A stretch of 64,000 nucleotides of DNA from CAIMUS01 sp046347625 (lineage in GTDB: Bacteria > Pseudomonadota > Gammaproteobacteria > Competibacterales > Competibacteraceae). Positions within the stretch are counted from its first letter, which is position 1. Every line of letters starts with the position of its first letter. A model generated the notes under the pieces. It was not told the DNA's origin. It worked only from the letters and a program-made list of their open reading frames with translations, and did no database searches. A program made the translations under genes and the position numbers. Where the stretch lies: NCBI GenBank assembly GCA_046347625.1, contig JAXMFU010000004.1:372001-436000 (forward strand), given 5' to 3'. Of this stretch, positions 7,460 through 18,100 are shown one piece after another.

Positions 7460-8976
7460 TCAAGCGGTTGCTTTAACCTTGGACTGTTGGAGGACTTCCC
7501 ACAGGGAAGTATTGATCTCCAACACCTCGACCGCCCGCGTGACCGCTACATAGAGCAGATTCACTTCTTCGGGATCGAGTTCGTTGATCGGAATATGCAC
7601 CAGACTGGGGAAATCATCCGCCAGCAATACCTGATTGAATTCCAGTCCCTTGGTCTTATGAGCGGTACTCAGGCACACTTGGGCTTGTGCCGGCGTGGCC
7701 ACGGCGCAGCACTCGATCTGGCTGACCAGGGCAGGAATCCGGGCGCCGTACTGCCGCACCACCCGGCAGAGTTGTTTCAGTTCGGCATCGTCCAGATCGA
7801 AGGCCAACTGCTCCATCATCTCGAAGGTCTCGAAGGTGCGCAACCAGGGATCGCGGATATCGTCTTTGCAACCGGCGGACAGGCGCCAGGCATCCAGAAT
7901 CCGCTGGAAGGGATAGCCCTGGAGACCACCGATAAAGTGCAGCCGGGGACCATAACGGCCCTGTAGCCGCTGGGCGGCGGCGTCGAACACGCCGGCATTG
8001 GTGCGGGCGATGAGCGTGTAAGGCAGCCGCCGGTCGATATCGCCGATCCGTCCGCTGTCGCGCTGGCCGGCCACGAATACCGTTTCTCCTTTGTAAAGGG
8101 CCAGCAGCAGATTGGCCAAGCCAGCGATCGGTGGTCCAAAACGGAAGCTGCGGGTCAGGTAGCAGGTTACCGTGGTCTGGAGCGTATCCAGGGCGTTCTC
8201 GGCGCCGCGCCAGCCGTAGATCTGCTGATGCCGGTCACCGACGATGACCTGGGGGGCATGGACTGTCGCCGCACGATGTCCAACATGGCCGGATTGGCGT
8301 CCTGGGCCTCGTCGAACAGCACAGAGTCGAAGTCCGCCAACACCGGCTGGGACAGTTGGAACAGTTTGAGGTAGCCGTCGTGCACCATGCCCACCGGATT
8401 GTCGGGATCGCACATCAACGACCACAGCCAGCGGGTCGGTATCAACAGGGATTCACCGTTGTTCCGAAAGCGAGGGGGTATATGCGCCACGGTGAAGGTC
8501 GGGGCGGCGGAGGCCAGAAACCGGTTCAGGGTCTCCAGCACAGAGGTCGCGAAGAGGTAAGCGTCGGCGAAGGGGAAGCGTTCCAGACTCAGGGGAGCGA
8601 ACAGGTCCAGCGGCCGTAGTTTGCCGACCAGTTTGTGCTGATAACGCCGGCCCGTCACTGCAAACGCCAGCGCATGGCAGGTTTTCGCAACCACGTTGGG
8701 CGGAAAGCGCTGCGCGGCTTCCTGCTGCAGAGCTTTGTTGAAGGCGATATACAGCAGTCGTTGCCGGGGCCGTGCACGGGCGAACGCTTCCAGGGTGGCG
8801 GTCTTACCGGTGCCGGCAAAGGCATTGACCTGGAGGGTAGCAGTCTCGGTCGCTACCACCGCCTGTTGCTCATCCGTGAGCGGTAGCGCCCGAGCGGGCT
8901 GGTGGACCGCACTGGAGAAAGGTTCGGCAGGGGCTCGCCGGCCTGGATGCAATGGATAGGCTGTCATAAGCGTCAA
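7460..8976 (-). pseudogene. UvrD/FBH1-like superfamily 1 helicase, frameshifted
   Basis: Two overlapping frames together form one ~500-residue SF1 helicase. The first part (8976 to about 8260) has motif I 'AFAGTGKTATLEAFA', 'YIAFNKALQQEA' and motif II 'VLFDEAQDANPAM'. The second part (about 8260 to 7460) has 'VIVGDRHQQIYGWRGA' (motif III), 'CLSTAHKTKGLEF' and 'NLLYVAVTRA' (motifs V/VI). The frames join at a run of six G (8251-8256); one extra base would give a continuous protein, so this is a single-base homopolymer deletion, either real or a sequencing error. It is probably an ICE-encoded DNA repair or transfer helicase. Confidence 0.85.
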
Positions 8977-9036
8977 TCCTATCCCTTACGATTGGAAACG
9001 CAAGCGATAAGCGTTACCGCCCTGTGCTAACTTCCG

Positions 9037-9927
9037 CTATTCCGCCAGCCATGGCGGTCGCCAACCGGCAGCCCCCAGCAACATCCCTTCACCGCCATAC
9101 AGCGCCAGCCGGTCGGTCACCCGGCGGACATACAGCCGAGTCTCCAGGGGCGCAAAGCGATCCAGGCGCGAGCGCGCCTCACTCAAGGTTGTTGGCGGAC
9201 TCGCGCCAAGGAGTCGGCGGACCACCCGTTCCGGTCCCCAATTGTAAGCCGCCAACACCAGATCCTGCCGTATCTCCCAGGGAAGCCCCGCCGGAACATA
9301 GTGATCCAGGACCAACCGCAAATAGGCTGTCCCGAGCAGAATATTGAATTCCGGATCGGCCAACTGGTGTCGTGTCGGCGGACTGGCGGCCGGGTCGCCG
9401 GTCAGATAACGCAAGGCGTCCACTCCCCCTTTGTGGGGAACCAATTGCATCAGCCCCATGGCGTCCTTTGGACTTCTCGCCCAGGGTTGAAAGGAGGACT
9501 CGGTGTGGATGACGGCCAGGATCAGCGCCGGCGGCAACTGGAAGCGGGCCGCAATACGCTCCGCCAGTTCCCGATAAGCAGGGGGAAGTGATGTAAAGAA
9601 ACGGCCTGAACGACGCACTGCCTTGCCTGAAGCGAGTGGCCGGCTGGGTAATGGCCAGCGGTCAACGACAGGCACAGACGCTTCAGTCGGTAAGGAAAAA
9701 GAGGGCAATGTATTCCAAATGGACGTGGCCGTGCGGCCAGATCGATGTTTTCCGACCGGGTGACTGTTATCGAGCGAGCGGATAACAGGCGCCTGACCTG
9801 ATGACACCGTCGGGACAGGCAGACTCCAAAGCAGTGGAGAAAAACTGCGTTTATCGGCAGCCCATGCCGCTGTGGACAGAGCCAGATACCCTAAAATAAC
9901 AGCACAACAGACCGGGCGTCTCACCAT
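9037..9927 (-). CDS. Lytic transglycosylase (SLT family), secreted
   Basis: 296 residues. An N-terminal signal peptide (MVRRPVCCAVILGYLALSTAAWA) precedes a ~90-residue variable linker. The SLT domain (about residues 115-240) has 'ALILAVIHTESSFQPWARSP' with the catalytic Glu, 'DAMGLMQLVP', and 'LVLAAYNWGPERV'. Such enzymes open peptidoglycan for assembly of the conjugation channel, and most F-type and SXT-type elements encode one. It is transcribed toward the UvrD-like gene. Confidence 0.88.
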   Translation of the reverse strand: MVRRPVCCAVILGYLALSTAAWAADKRSFSPLLWSLPVPTVSSGQAPVIRSLDNSHPVGKHRSGRTATSIWNTLPSFSLPTEASVPVVDRWPLPSRPLASGKAVRRSGRFFTSLPPAYRELAERIAARFQLPPALILAVIHTESSFQPWARSPKDAMGLMQLVPHKGGVDALRYLTGDPAASPPTRHQLADPEFNILLGTAYLRLVLDHYVPAGLPWEIRQDLVLAAYNWGPERVVRRLLGASPPTTLSEARSRLDRFAPLETRLYVRRVTDRLALYGGEGMLLGAAGWRPPWLAE

Positions 9928-10048
9928 TTCAAGCGGCGATGGCGGTTATCAGAAAAATCGAATGTTTCTGACTTTAGCGCAGAGCCCTCTTTGAAAGGGT
10001 AGGAAATGAAAGCCTTTCACAGCCGGTTTTGGTTGGACCTGGTTGAAT

Positions 10049-10603
10049 TCAGCGTGGCTGATGCTTCTGATAGTCTGACAATCGCCGTTTGGCACCCTTC
10101 CTTAACTCTGCCAGCATAGCCGCTTCCCGGCGGATGCTATCAAGACGATCTTCACATTTTTCAATCAAGGGCAGTTCCCAGTCTTTGACATAGGGCTTAA
10201 ATACCGTGGTTACATAACGGGTTCCTCGTCCTTTAGGGAGATGCTTGGAAAATGTAAGCCACCGCCCTTTTGTGCCGGACTGCCGATGCCAGTGCTGGAC
10301 AAACCACTCGATCCGGAGGTTGCCCCGATGCAACCGGGCCCGCACCCCCAGCCGACTCCACTCGCTGCGCGGGCGCTCATGAGTGACCCTATCCCGCTCC
10401 GTCCAGTAGTTGCCGATCACCGTCTTCGCCCGTTCGACCAGCACGGCGATGCGGCGATCCACCAGTTCGATCAGCAACTGGAACAACAGAGGGGTGGCAT
10501 CCGCTTCGGCAACCAGTACCTGCTGAACAAATGCTTCCAGCCCTGTACCGGCGCCAGCCACCGCTGGTTGCAACCCGACATCTTGCACAGCCTGTACCTG
10601 CAT
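10049..10603 (-). CDS. MobI-like conjugation protein
   Basis: 184 residues. The C-terminal two-thirds has a basic, aromatic pattern ('VIGNYWTERDRVTHERPRSE', 'RIEWFVQHWHRQSGTKGRW', 'GTRYVTTVFKPYVKDWEL') that fits my recollection of the MobI family, which SXT/R391 and IncC elements need for oriT processing. Placement also fits: the gene is divergent from a parM-like gene across a ~470-base gap, as mobI is in SXT. The first 60 residues look less constrained, so the true start may be downstream (for example near VERAKTVIGNYW). Identification is by pattern and context only. Confidence 0.55.
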   Translation of the reverse strand: MQVQAVQDVGLQPAVAGAGTGLEAFVQQVLVAEADATPLLFQLLIELVDRRIAVLVERAKTVIGNYWTERDRVTHERPRSEWSRLGVRARLHRGNLRIEWFVQHWHRQSGTKGRWLTFSKHLPKGRGTRYVTTVFKPYVKDWELPLIEKCEDRLDSIRREAAMLAELRKGAKRRLSDYQKHQPR

Positions 10604-11077
10604 GGTGTGTTTCCCCGGTTGACCGAATTGAGTCAGAGACAGTATCGCTGGGCACTGTGCCCTGGGCTATGGCGAAACGGTCCTGATTTTCCCATTACTT
10701 ATCTCTATGGGAACATGCGCTCATTTCCCATAGAGGCGCGGTGACGGGACGATCCAAGCCGATGGCCATTCGTTAACCAGAGTATCGAAGAACCCTTGAA
10801 ACCGCGCAACGCCGACAAACACAGATTCCTTGAATGCTGGCTGCTGGATGCCATGATTCCACCCGCTTTTATCCTCCTGCCCACTGTAATCTGACCTATT
10901 AATGGCGCTTGATCGACTGGCGGTTGACAGGCAGTACACAGCCCCAGAGATCGAGTGATGGCAATCCCCATAACGATCTGTTGTGGAGCGCCTGTCGAGT
11001 TGCGCCAGTTGCAACTGATTCAATTAATCGTCGTATAACTGCTGCCTACCTCCAGTAAACCTGCCGGAAATCACATC
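10604..11077. other. Candidate origin of transfer (oriT) region
   Basis: No supported gene in this 474-base gap between the mobI-like and parM-like genes. It contains an 11-bp perfect inverted repeat CTCTATGGGAA (10703-10713) / TTCCCATAGAG (10725-10735) with an 11-base spacer, and a small GGGCAC-TG-TGCCC palindrome at about 10649-10661. In SXT/R391 the oriT lies immediately upstream of mobI, so this is the expected place. The nic site cannot be assigned by eye. Confidence 0.45.
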
Positions 11078-12088
11078 ATGAACAAGTTCTGTCTGGGTCT
11101 CGACATCGGCTATTCCAATCCGAAGGTCGTCATGGGCACGACCGACCTGCGGTTGACCGCGGCGGCTGCCAGAGCGCCGCGCATCCTGCTGCGTCCGGCG
11201 GGTGCCGCGCCCGCCGACCGGATGCCGGAACGCATTCGGGGAAAGGAGGAACCGGCTGTGCTGCGGGTACAGGTAGGAGAGGAAGCTTACGTAGCCTGCG
11301 TTAGCCTGGAACGTTTGCAGGACTGGAACCGGGTGTTGCACGTTGACTATCCAGGCACGTCGTCCTATCGGGCGTTGTTCCATGCCGCGCTGTTGTTGAG
11401 TGAACGCGATACGGTGGAACAGGTCGTGACCGGCCTGCCGGTAGCATACTACCAGGACAGAAAGCGCCGGCAGGCGCTGGTTGACAGGCTGGAGGGCGAA
11501 CACCAGATCACCCCCAAACGCAAGGTCAGGGTGGAGAAAGCGGAGGTCATTCCCCAGCCGGTGGGCGGATATATGGATTATGCCAGTCAAGCCACCGATC
11601 TCAATCTGTTGAAAGGCTCCCGCCTGCTGGTGGTAGATCCCGGCTTCTTTTCCTTCGATTGGGTCTTCATTGTCAATGGCGATCTGCGCCAATCGTCATC
11701 CGGCACCAGCCAGCAGGCAACATCTGTCATTCTGGAAGAAACGGATCGTCATCTGGAGGAGGATTACGGTGGCAGAGTCGGCAGAGAACGGCTCGAACAG
11801 GCGCTGCGTCTCGGTTTGGATCAGGTGATGCTTTACGGCCAGCCTGTCGCCATGGCTCCCTATCTTGACAAGGCCGCCCACCGAATCGTGCCCGTGGCGC
11901 TGGCCGCCATGCGAGAGGCGCTTCGCAATGAGGGGGATGCCGATATCGTGCTGCTGACCGGTGGCGGTGCCCGCTTTTTTGCGACCGCTACCCGAGAACT
12001 GTTTCCTCGCAGCCAGGTAGTTGTGGTCCCGGAGCCGGTTTATGCGAACGCCCGTGGCTTCTGGTTTTATGGCTCGCTGGAGGATTAA
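11078..12088 (+). CDS. parM: ParM/StbA-like actin-fold ATPase
   Basis: 336 residues with the actin-like order: phosphate-1 loop 'LGLDIGYSNPKVVMG' (residues 6-20), 'EQVVTGLPVAYYQ' in the middle, phosphate-2 'LLVVDPGFFSFDWV', and adenosine loop 'DIVLLTGGGARFF' near 290-302. This matches plasmid segregation actins of the StbA/ParM group; SXT/R391 elements carry a parM next to mobI. It should polymerise with ATP to stabilise an extrachromosomal form of the element. The small downstream gene starts two bases after the stop and is the likely ParR-type adaptor. Confidence 0.85.
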   Translation: MNKFCLGLDIGYSNPKVVMGTTDLRLTAAAARAPRILLRPAGAAPADRMPERIRGKEEPAVLRVQVGEEAYVACVSLERLQDWNRVLHVDYPGTSSYRALFHAALLLSERDTVEQVVTGLPVAYYQDRKRRQALVDRLEGEHQITPKRKVRVEKAEVIPQPVGGYMDYASQATDLNLLKGSRLLVVDPGFFSFDWVFIVNGDLRQSSSGTSQQATSVILEETDRHLEEDYGGRVGRERLEQALRLGLDQVMLYGQPVAMAPYLDKAAHRIVPVALAAMREALRNEGDADIVLLTGGGARFFATATRELFPRSQVVVVPEPVYANARGFWFYGSLED

Positions 12089-12090
12089 GC

Positions 12091-12336
12091 GTGCAGGTGC
12101 TGGTCAAGATTCCTGTCGGGGCTTATCGGGAATTGGAGGACGACTTGCAACACATTCCGCCCCGTTCCCGCGCCGAACGGCTGAGGTTATTGGCTGTAGT
12201 GGGATTGATGACGCTGGCTAACCGGATTTCGCCCATTGAAACCAGCGCCGAAAGCGTCAGCACGGTTCCGCAACAGGACAATCAACGACAGACAGCCAGA
12301 GAACTCAAAGATCTGTTAAAGGCCAGTCTGTCCTGA
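12091..12336 (+). CDS. Small ParR/StbB-like adaptor, 81 aa
   Basis: Starts with GTG at 12091, two bases after parM. The protein begins MQVLVKIPVGAYRELEDDL and continues with a helical 'PRSRAERLRLLAVVGLMTLA' segment, consistent with a ribbon-helix-helix DNA-binding adaptor such as ParR/StbB; the tail is polar. Identification rests mainly on position and size. Confidence 0.55.
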   Translation: MQVLVKIPVGAYRELEDDLQHIPPRSRAERLRLLAVVGLMTLANRISPIETSAESVSTVPQQDNQRQTARELKDLLKASLS

Positions 12337-12346
12337 ACACGCATTC

Positions 12347-12931
12347 TCAGACACGCTGCGGCGTATTGGCAAGCAGCAGATTAAGAAAAATGATGAACAG
12401 AATTAACAGCGCAGGCGCCAGCAATGGAGTGAGTAGAATCGGTATTAACAAGGCGAGCAGGAGAAAATAGAGGAGAAGCAACAACGCATAAAGGCTATAA
12501 CGGTGCACGGCTGGAGAGGCATTGCCGAATTCAGCCATTTTCACCCGCCGCCGCATCAGACCGTCCAGGACAGCCACTCCTGTCAATGGCAGCAGGTAAG
12601 GAACCCACACCGTCAGCATCGCAAAACGGTACAGCATCTGCCTGAGCGTATCCCACAGTACATTCAGGCGTCCCTGCATATAGGGAAACACATCATGCTC
12701 GCCGACATGGCCTAACGTGCCCGAGCGCTGCTTCATGGCTTCATCAGGAATCAGATAGCGATAGGAAGCCGCTACGACGCCGTTATGGACGAAGCGCCGG
12801 TTGAACCAGATCCGGGCGCGGGCTGCCACGGTTGCTTCCACGGTCTCGCCCAGCCAGGCAGCAGCCAGCAGACGCTCATGCTCGATAGCGCGGTTTACCT
12901 GTCCCTCTGCGGCCAGAATCGCTACCAGCAT
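12347..12931 (-). CDS. DUF4400-like ICE membrane protein, probably 5'-truncated
   Basis: 194 residues with a soluble N-terminal half ('HERLLAAAWLGETVEATVAA') and two hydrophobic regions: one near 112-128 and a long Leu-rich one at about 145-190. This resembles the DUF4400 membrane proteins of conjugative elements, which normally begin with an additional membrane segment. Here the start lies exactly at the junction with the IS630-type element, so the first segment is probably lost or separated. Confidence 0.55.
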   Translation of the reverse strand: MLVAILAAEGQVNRAIEHERLLAAAWLGETVEATVAARARIWFNRRFVHNGVVAASYRYLIPDEAMKQRSGTLGHVGEHDVFPYMQGRLNVLWDTLRQMLYRFAMLTVWVPYLLPLTGVAVLDGLMRRRVKMAEFGNASPAVHRYSLYALLLLLYFLLLALLIPILLTPLLAPALLILFIIFLNLLLANTPQRV

Positions 12932-12932
12932 A

Positions 12933-14047
12933 TATAGCAGTCCTTTACAATTTGTAAATTTTTTAAATATATGTTATAATAATTAAAGAAATTTTTAGAG
13001 GAGAATCTACTATGTCAAATTTAGATGATATGATTGATTTGCCAGCGAATCGTGAAGTGAAAAGAGCATTAGCCGTTAAAATGATTCTTTTTGATTTTAA
13101 GACAGAGGATATCTGTGGATTATTAAATGTGTCTGCTTCGTTTGTCAGCAAGTGGAAAATCAAGTTTGAAAATGAAGGCGCCGAGGCGTTAAAGCTAAAC
13201 TATAAAGGGGGTACGGGATTTTTGACAGCCGACCAGCGTGATGAAATTCTTTTTTATCTTAGAATGCAGCCCCATTATAGCGTGGAAGCACTGAGAGATT
13301 ATCTTGAGTACCACTATGGAGTCGTCTATCAATCGAAGCAATCCTACTATGATCTCCTCCACGAAGCGAGGCTGAGTTGGCATAAGACCCAAGCGGCTAA
13401 CCCGAAGCGGGATGACGCGCAGGTGTTACAGAAACGCGAGGACATAAAAAAAAGACTAGGGGCGCGTCAGGCCGAAATCATCTCGGGTGAAGTTATTGTT
13501 TTTGTTGAAGATGAGGGTCATTTACTGTGGGGAGATACCCTGGGTTACGGCTGGGGCCGGCGGAATGAACGGACCGAGATTCCGATTACCAACGTCAAAC
13601 AGCGGCAGACCTATTATGGCGTCATGAACCTGTATAACCAAGAGTTCATGGTCACCCCCGATGAGTGCGGAAATGGGGAAAGCACCGTTGCTTTTCTCAA
13701 CTATTTACAGGAGCTGAACCCCGATAAAAAGCTAATCATCATTGGGGATAAAGCACGCTATCATTGTGGCAACGCGGTTCAGGCGTATTTGAATACAGTG
13801 AACCAAGGGTTAGAAGAAAAGGATTGGAAAGTGACGTGTTTGTTGTTCGCGCCCAATGCACCGGATCAAAATCCCGTTGAAGATATTTGGTTACAAGGAA
13901 AAAATTTTCTGCGAAGGCACTTTTATGAGAAGAAAACCTTTCAGCAGGTTAAACAAAGTTTTCTTAATTTCCTTAATAAAAAAGTTTTCAACTTTGAGAA
14001 ACCAAAATGGTATTTAGAAATTCCGCAACCTGTATAGGAGCGCTATA
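12933..14047 (+). mobile_element. IS630-family insertion sequence
   Basis: Imperfect terminal inverted repeats TATAGCAGTCCTTTACAATT (12933 on) and, reversed, TATAGCGCTCCTATACAGGT (ending 14047) agree at about 16 of 20 positions. IS630 elements duplicate TA; the flanking TATATA makes the exact base uncertain by two. The element is much more AT-rich than the surroundings, and it carries its own -10 box TATAAT at 12975-12980 and an intact transposase. Confidence 0.85.
13012..14037 (+). CDS. IS630-family transposase
   Basis: 341 residues, single open frame. An N-terminal helix-turn-helix ('EDICGLLNVSASFVSKWKIK') is followed by a winged-helix segment, then the DDE core: 'VIVFVEDEGHLLWGDTLGYG', 'LIIIGDKARYHCGN' and 'NAPDQNPVEDIWLQGKNF'. 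All three acidic catalytic positions (D, D, E) are present, so it is probably active. Codon use and GC content differ sharply from the host, indicating recent arrival. Ribosome site GAGGAGA precedes the ATG. Confidence 0.92.
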   Translation: MSNLDDMIDLPANREVKRALAVKMILFDFKTEDICGLLNVSASFVSKWKIKFENEGAEALKLNYKGGTGFLTADQRDEILFYLRMQPHYSVEALRDYLEYHYGVVYQSKQSYYDLLHEARLSWHKTQAANPKRDDAQVLQKREDIKKRLGARQAEIISGEVIVFVEDEGHLLWGDTLGYGWGRRNERTEIPITNVKQRQTYYGVMNLYNQEFMVTPDECGNGESTVAFLNYLQELNPDKKLIIIGDKARYHCGNAVQAYLNTVNQGLEEKDWKVTCLLFAPNAPDQNPVEDIWLQGKNFLRRHFYEKKTFQQVKQSFLNFLNKKVFNFEKPKWYLEIPQPV

Positions 14048-14069
14048 GTAGCCATCATGGAAGATCTGT

Positions 14070-15095
14070 TTACGACTGCTCTTTTTTCTCGGTTTTAAGA
14101 ATATCCATAATCTCAGAATGTAAATGCTCCTTTGCTGCAACGACAGATATTCTCTCTGCAGACGAGTAAGTAATCGGATTTCCATAGAAATCTGTAACTT
14201 TACCACCACATGCTCGAATAAGTACCTCTCCAGCGGCTACGTCCCAAGGTCTTGTAAAGTTGTTTACAAAGACACCTAAAGCACCCCTCGCTACTTCCTT
14301 CATTGCGAATAGTCCAGAGTTTAATGCGTAGATTCCACGAGATTTTTTGCAAAGCCGTTCCAGTACACTTTCCTGCGCACCAAACGGTGCAGCCACAAAC
14401 TCTTCTAGTTTTTTATCATCACTCCGAGTCAAATGGATTCCAATTACTTCCTCTTTGAGAGATTTCTGTTGTCTCTTCTTTGCTTCCTCTATCATGTCTA
14501 TACGATTACCTCCAACTTCCCAAAAAAATGCTTTGGCTTCTTGTTCGGGATTTTCGTAAGGACCTGGGAGCAGCGCTGAATGGACGTGGTGATGGATTGG
14601 ATCGTAAATGGCAGATACCCTGACTTGATCATCAACTAAAATTGCAATGGCTGAACAAAACAAAGGAAGACCCCGGTTAAAATTCTCAGTTCCATCAATT
14701 GCATCAAAGATGACGCGCAACATGTTATCTCGCCTGATAAAGAAACGACCTCGCCTATGTATGGTATTAAGGATTTGATCACCAAGTTTATCACGAAGAA
14801 AATCATTGTATTGTACTGTTTCTTCACCTAAATAGCTTAAACCACATCCAAGATGCTCTCGTATTGTGTGCAACGAGGCATGACACGTTTTGAGGATGAC
14901 ACAAGTTGCCTGCAGGTCAGCAAGGGTTGATGGGTTCTTATCGGAAGTTAACTGTTCCTGCTGTTTCCATGCGTTACGATAAAATTCCATTGCGGCCATA
15001 CTCCCATCGGTTACCCCTTGAATGGCTATTTGCTCTAATTCTGGCCATAATGAGTCGTCTCCAATCAGTTGACAAAGCCTATAATACGTATTCAT
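14070..15095 (-). CDS. Inositol-monophosphatase-family protein
   Basis: 341 residues with the family's metal-binding motifs: 'SYLGEETVQYN' (motif 1 GEE), 'IFDAIDGTENFNRGLPLFCS' (motif 2, D-x-x-DGT-x-N), and 'WDVAAGEVLIRACGGKVTDF' (motif 3, WDxAAG). A phosphatase acting on a small sugar- or nucleotide-phosphate is expected; the substrate cannot be told. It is longer than housekeeping SuhB (about 267 residues) and more AT-rich than its neighbours, and it lies between an IS630 element and the NACHT gene on the same strand, so it looks like imported cargo. Confidence 0.8.
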   Translation of the reverse strand: MNTYYRLCQLIGDDSLWPELEQIAIQGVTDGSMAAMEFYRNAWKQQEQLTSDKNPSTLADLQATCVILKTCHASLHTIREHLGCGLSYLGEETVQYNDFLRDKLGDQILNTIHRRGRFFIRRDNMLRVIFDAIDGTENFNRGLPLFCSAIAILVDDQVRVSAIYDPIHHHVHSALLPGPYENPEQEAKAFFWEVGGNRIDMIEEAKKRQQKSLKEEVIGIHLTRSDDKKLEEFVAAPFGAQESVLERLCKKSRGIYALNSGLFAMKEVARGALGVFVNNFTRPWDVAAGEVLIRACGGKVTDFYGNPITYSSAERISVVAAKEHLHSEIMDILKTEKKEQS

Positions 15096-15150
15096 TTGTT
15101 AGTTCTCCAATCGTAGTGGTCAAGGCCAGAGCTTTAAAGGTAGTTAAATT

Positions 15151-18100
15151 TTATGTCAAAAAATCGACGCTTTTAGCCAAGCGAAATCCCCAGTCACTGT
15201 TCCGGTTAAACGCTTCGCTCCCGAAACGCGCCGCCGCTCGTAACTCCCGATGATCACAGCGCCACGAACTACCATGCAGCACACAGGGTAAGCCCGGTTC
15301 GGCGTTCAACGCTGACTGATCAGCACCACTATAATGCTTCGCGTACTTAGAAGCCATCCACTGACGCACATTGCCAGCTAGATCCTGCACCACTTCGTTG
15401 CCTGGCCAGATATCTCGCCACCAGTCTGCCGCCCCACATGGGAAACACCCGACTGCACTGGTCCGGTTAATGCCGGATTTATCGTCATTGCACCGCCCAA
15501 CTTCCCAATTTTCCCCCCATGGATAGCACTGGCCTTGCGGTCCCCGTGCCGCCCACTCCCACTCCGCTTCCGTAGGCAGCCGGATGGTTCCCCGTGGTAG
15601 CTTTAACTTCTCGTTCAGCCAGTTGCAGTAGGCCTCGGCTTCATACCAGGACACACCAGTCACAGGATGATTAGGTAAAGTCCATGTCTGATCTAACCAC
15701 GCATTAGGCATTGTCCAGCTTTCTCCATGACGACCGCGCCAACCTAATCCCGTTTTACTCCAATAGTGGTCATCCTGATAACCACCTTGCTCGACAAAGG
15801 GCCGAAACTGGGCTACCGTCACCGGGTAGGCCGCCAGTTCAAAATCTGTAATTTCCAGCGGCTTGGCCTGATTAGGCCAAGCTTCATTGTTATCCGCCAT
15901 TGGATCCGGTTTTACCCCGTTGCCCAGTTTCAATCCCATAAAATTCGGAAACAAGCCGCTGGCTCGCACTGCCTCCGTCCCTGGGATTCGTACCCATAGC
16001 AAGTCAGGTAGACCTTCGGCTGTCAGACCCACTCCCGGTCGAGGATCACCCAGTCGCGCCAACACCCGCCCCGCCCGGCACCGTTGCGGTGCTGGAACGT
16101 TTTCAGCCAAGATCGCCTCGACTAGGGCATTTACCACTCTCCCTTTGCTAGCCGGAGTAACTCCGCCCGGCCAGGCATCCACTACTGCCTCACCCGCTAG
16201 CGCCACGGCTACACCGGGCTTATCCGGTTGTTCCATTATCAGGTTTTCCACTATGCTACCGGCGATTGCATCCTGCTGCTGTATTAGCCCCACATAGCTG
16301 ACAGTGAGCAGGCTGATTTCATACCAGGCAGGTTCGCTCACGTGTGTACCTAATACTTGCGCAATCGCTTTTGCATCGCCCTGATGTTGCAGGGCAATGG
16401 CCACCGCCGCCAAGTATTCCTCGAAGGTCAGATGGATAAAACCATACTCGCCCGGGCCACGTTCCACCAATAAGCCAGCATATTCGTGCACATCGGCCAG
16501 AAACCGGCGTGCGCACGTATCCGGATTGGCTTCACCGCGTTCCTGGTAGAGAGCTTCCAGTTTCCGCCGTAAGTCTTCCCGTTTCACCAGACCCACACCA
16601 GGATTGACCTCGTGCATCCACAGCGCCAATGGCGCCATAATCTTGACAATTTGCACCAAGTCCAAGTCGTGGGTGGGTGGCCGTCCCAAACTCCGTGCCC
16701 GGTTCCAAGTGGACAGCAGGGTTTTGATGTAATGATCGTACAGTTCCACCCGCCGCTCTGGCAGAGTGACGCCCTGCCGCTTCATCAGCGCCAGGATGGT
16801 CAGCAGCAACGGATTGGCCGCCAAGCGGCGCACGCCTTCATTACGTTGCACTGCGTCCATCAGTTCGCGCTTTTCCCGCTCCGCATCGGCACGCGCTACC
16901 GGCGTATCATCCTGGGCTTGGGTTTCTAGCGCCCGAGTCCAGCGATCCACAAATTTAGTAATCTCAACCTCATCGAAATCGACCAGCGTACATTCGGCCA
17001 GACCGGGCACGGTGCGGCGGACTTCACGATAACCGATGATCCGACTGGTGAGCACGAATTTATTACCCCCCTGACGATGTAGTGTGTAAAAGTCTACTAC
17101 CCGCTCCACCACCAGCTGCCGCAACTGGGTGTCTTGCACTTCATCAAGACCGTCCAGCAAGACCAGCGCCACGCCGCATTGTAACGCATCACTGAGCAGG
17201 GTTTTCAAGGGCAGATTGGCGCCAATATTGTGGAAATGATCAGCAATGAAATCGTCCAACCGGACATCACCCTTTTCCAGGGCATTGGCATACCCCGAGA
17301 GTGGCACCAGGATCGGCAAGCGCTCGCCCAGCCCGAGTTCGCCGCCTTCACCACGCGCCAGCCGCAACGCCAGGTACTTGAGAAAGGTGGTCTTGCCGGC
17401 GCCGGGGTCGCCTAGAATCACCAAGCCATCGTTGTCTTGCAGCAGGGTCAGCACTGGTCTGGGTCCACTCAAGGGCAGTGGCCGCCCCCCCACCTGTGAG
17501 CTATGGTTCCAGCCCTTCTCGCCAGGTGGCATTTCCAGGCGCGCTTGCAGGGGTACGTACATTTCCAGCAGTGGGAGCTTCAAAGGTACCCGTTCTGAAA
17601 GACCAAATCCTTTGAAACTGAGGTACTTGTGGCGGTCCAGCAGATAACGCAAGTACTGGGCGGTGGATACACGCAGATCAGGACCGGTGGGGTTGAGCAC
17701 AGCCTGCTGTTGCAAACCCAGTAATTGATAAATGATCTCGCGCAAATGCTGCTCGAATAGGCATTCAAAATCGCTCAGCTTTTCATAGGCATTAGGAATC
17801 GAACCATCACTGGCATGGCACGCCTTACAGAAGGCATCAACCTCCTTCAACTGTTTAAGTTGTTCGAGGATAGTTGCTTCGTTGGCAGGGTCCAGTTCAC
17901 AGGATGGCTTTTCGGTACGGCGGTAAAGCAACAGGCGTGGCTTGCCCTGCGCTTTGGCGGCCTGCCAGGCATCCTTATATTCCCATTCGGTTCCCGTGTA
18001 GTAGCCGCCGCCTCCCGGTTTGGCATAATTTTCACCCTGAATAGGGAGACCGAACCGCGACCACAGAATAACCACCACGATGTCACATTCCGAGGGCTTG

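Noticed and set aside
10705..11023. Two overlapping minus-strand frames in the candidate oriT region
   Set aside because: No coding-like pattern, no ribosome site, and the interval contains non-coding palindromes.
12933..14047. Reconstruction of the DUF4400-like gene start by excising the IS630 element
   Set aside because: The TATATA flank leaves the excision point ambiguous by two bases, so frame continuity cannot be claimed.
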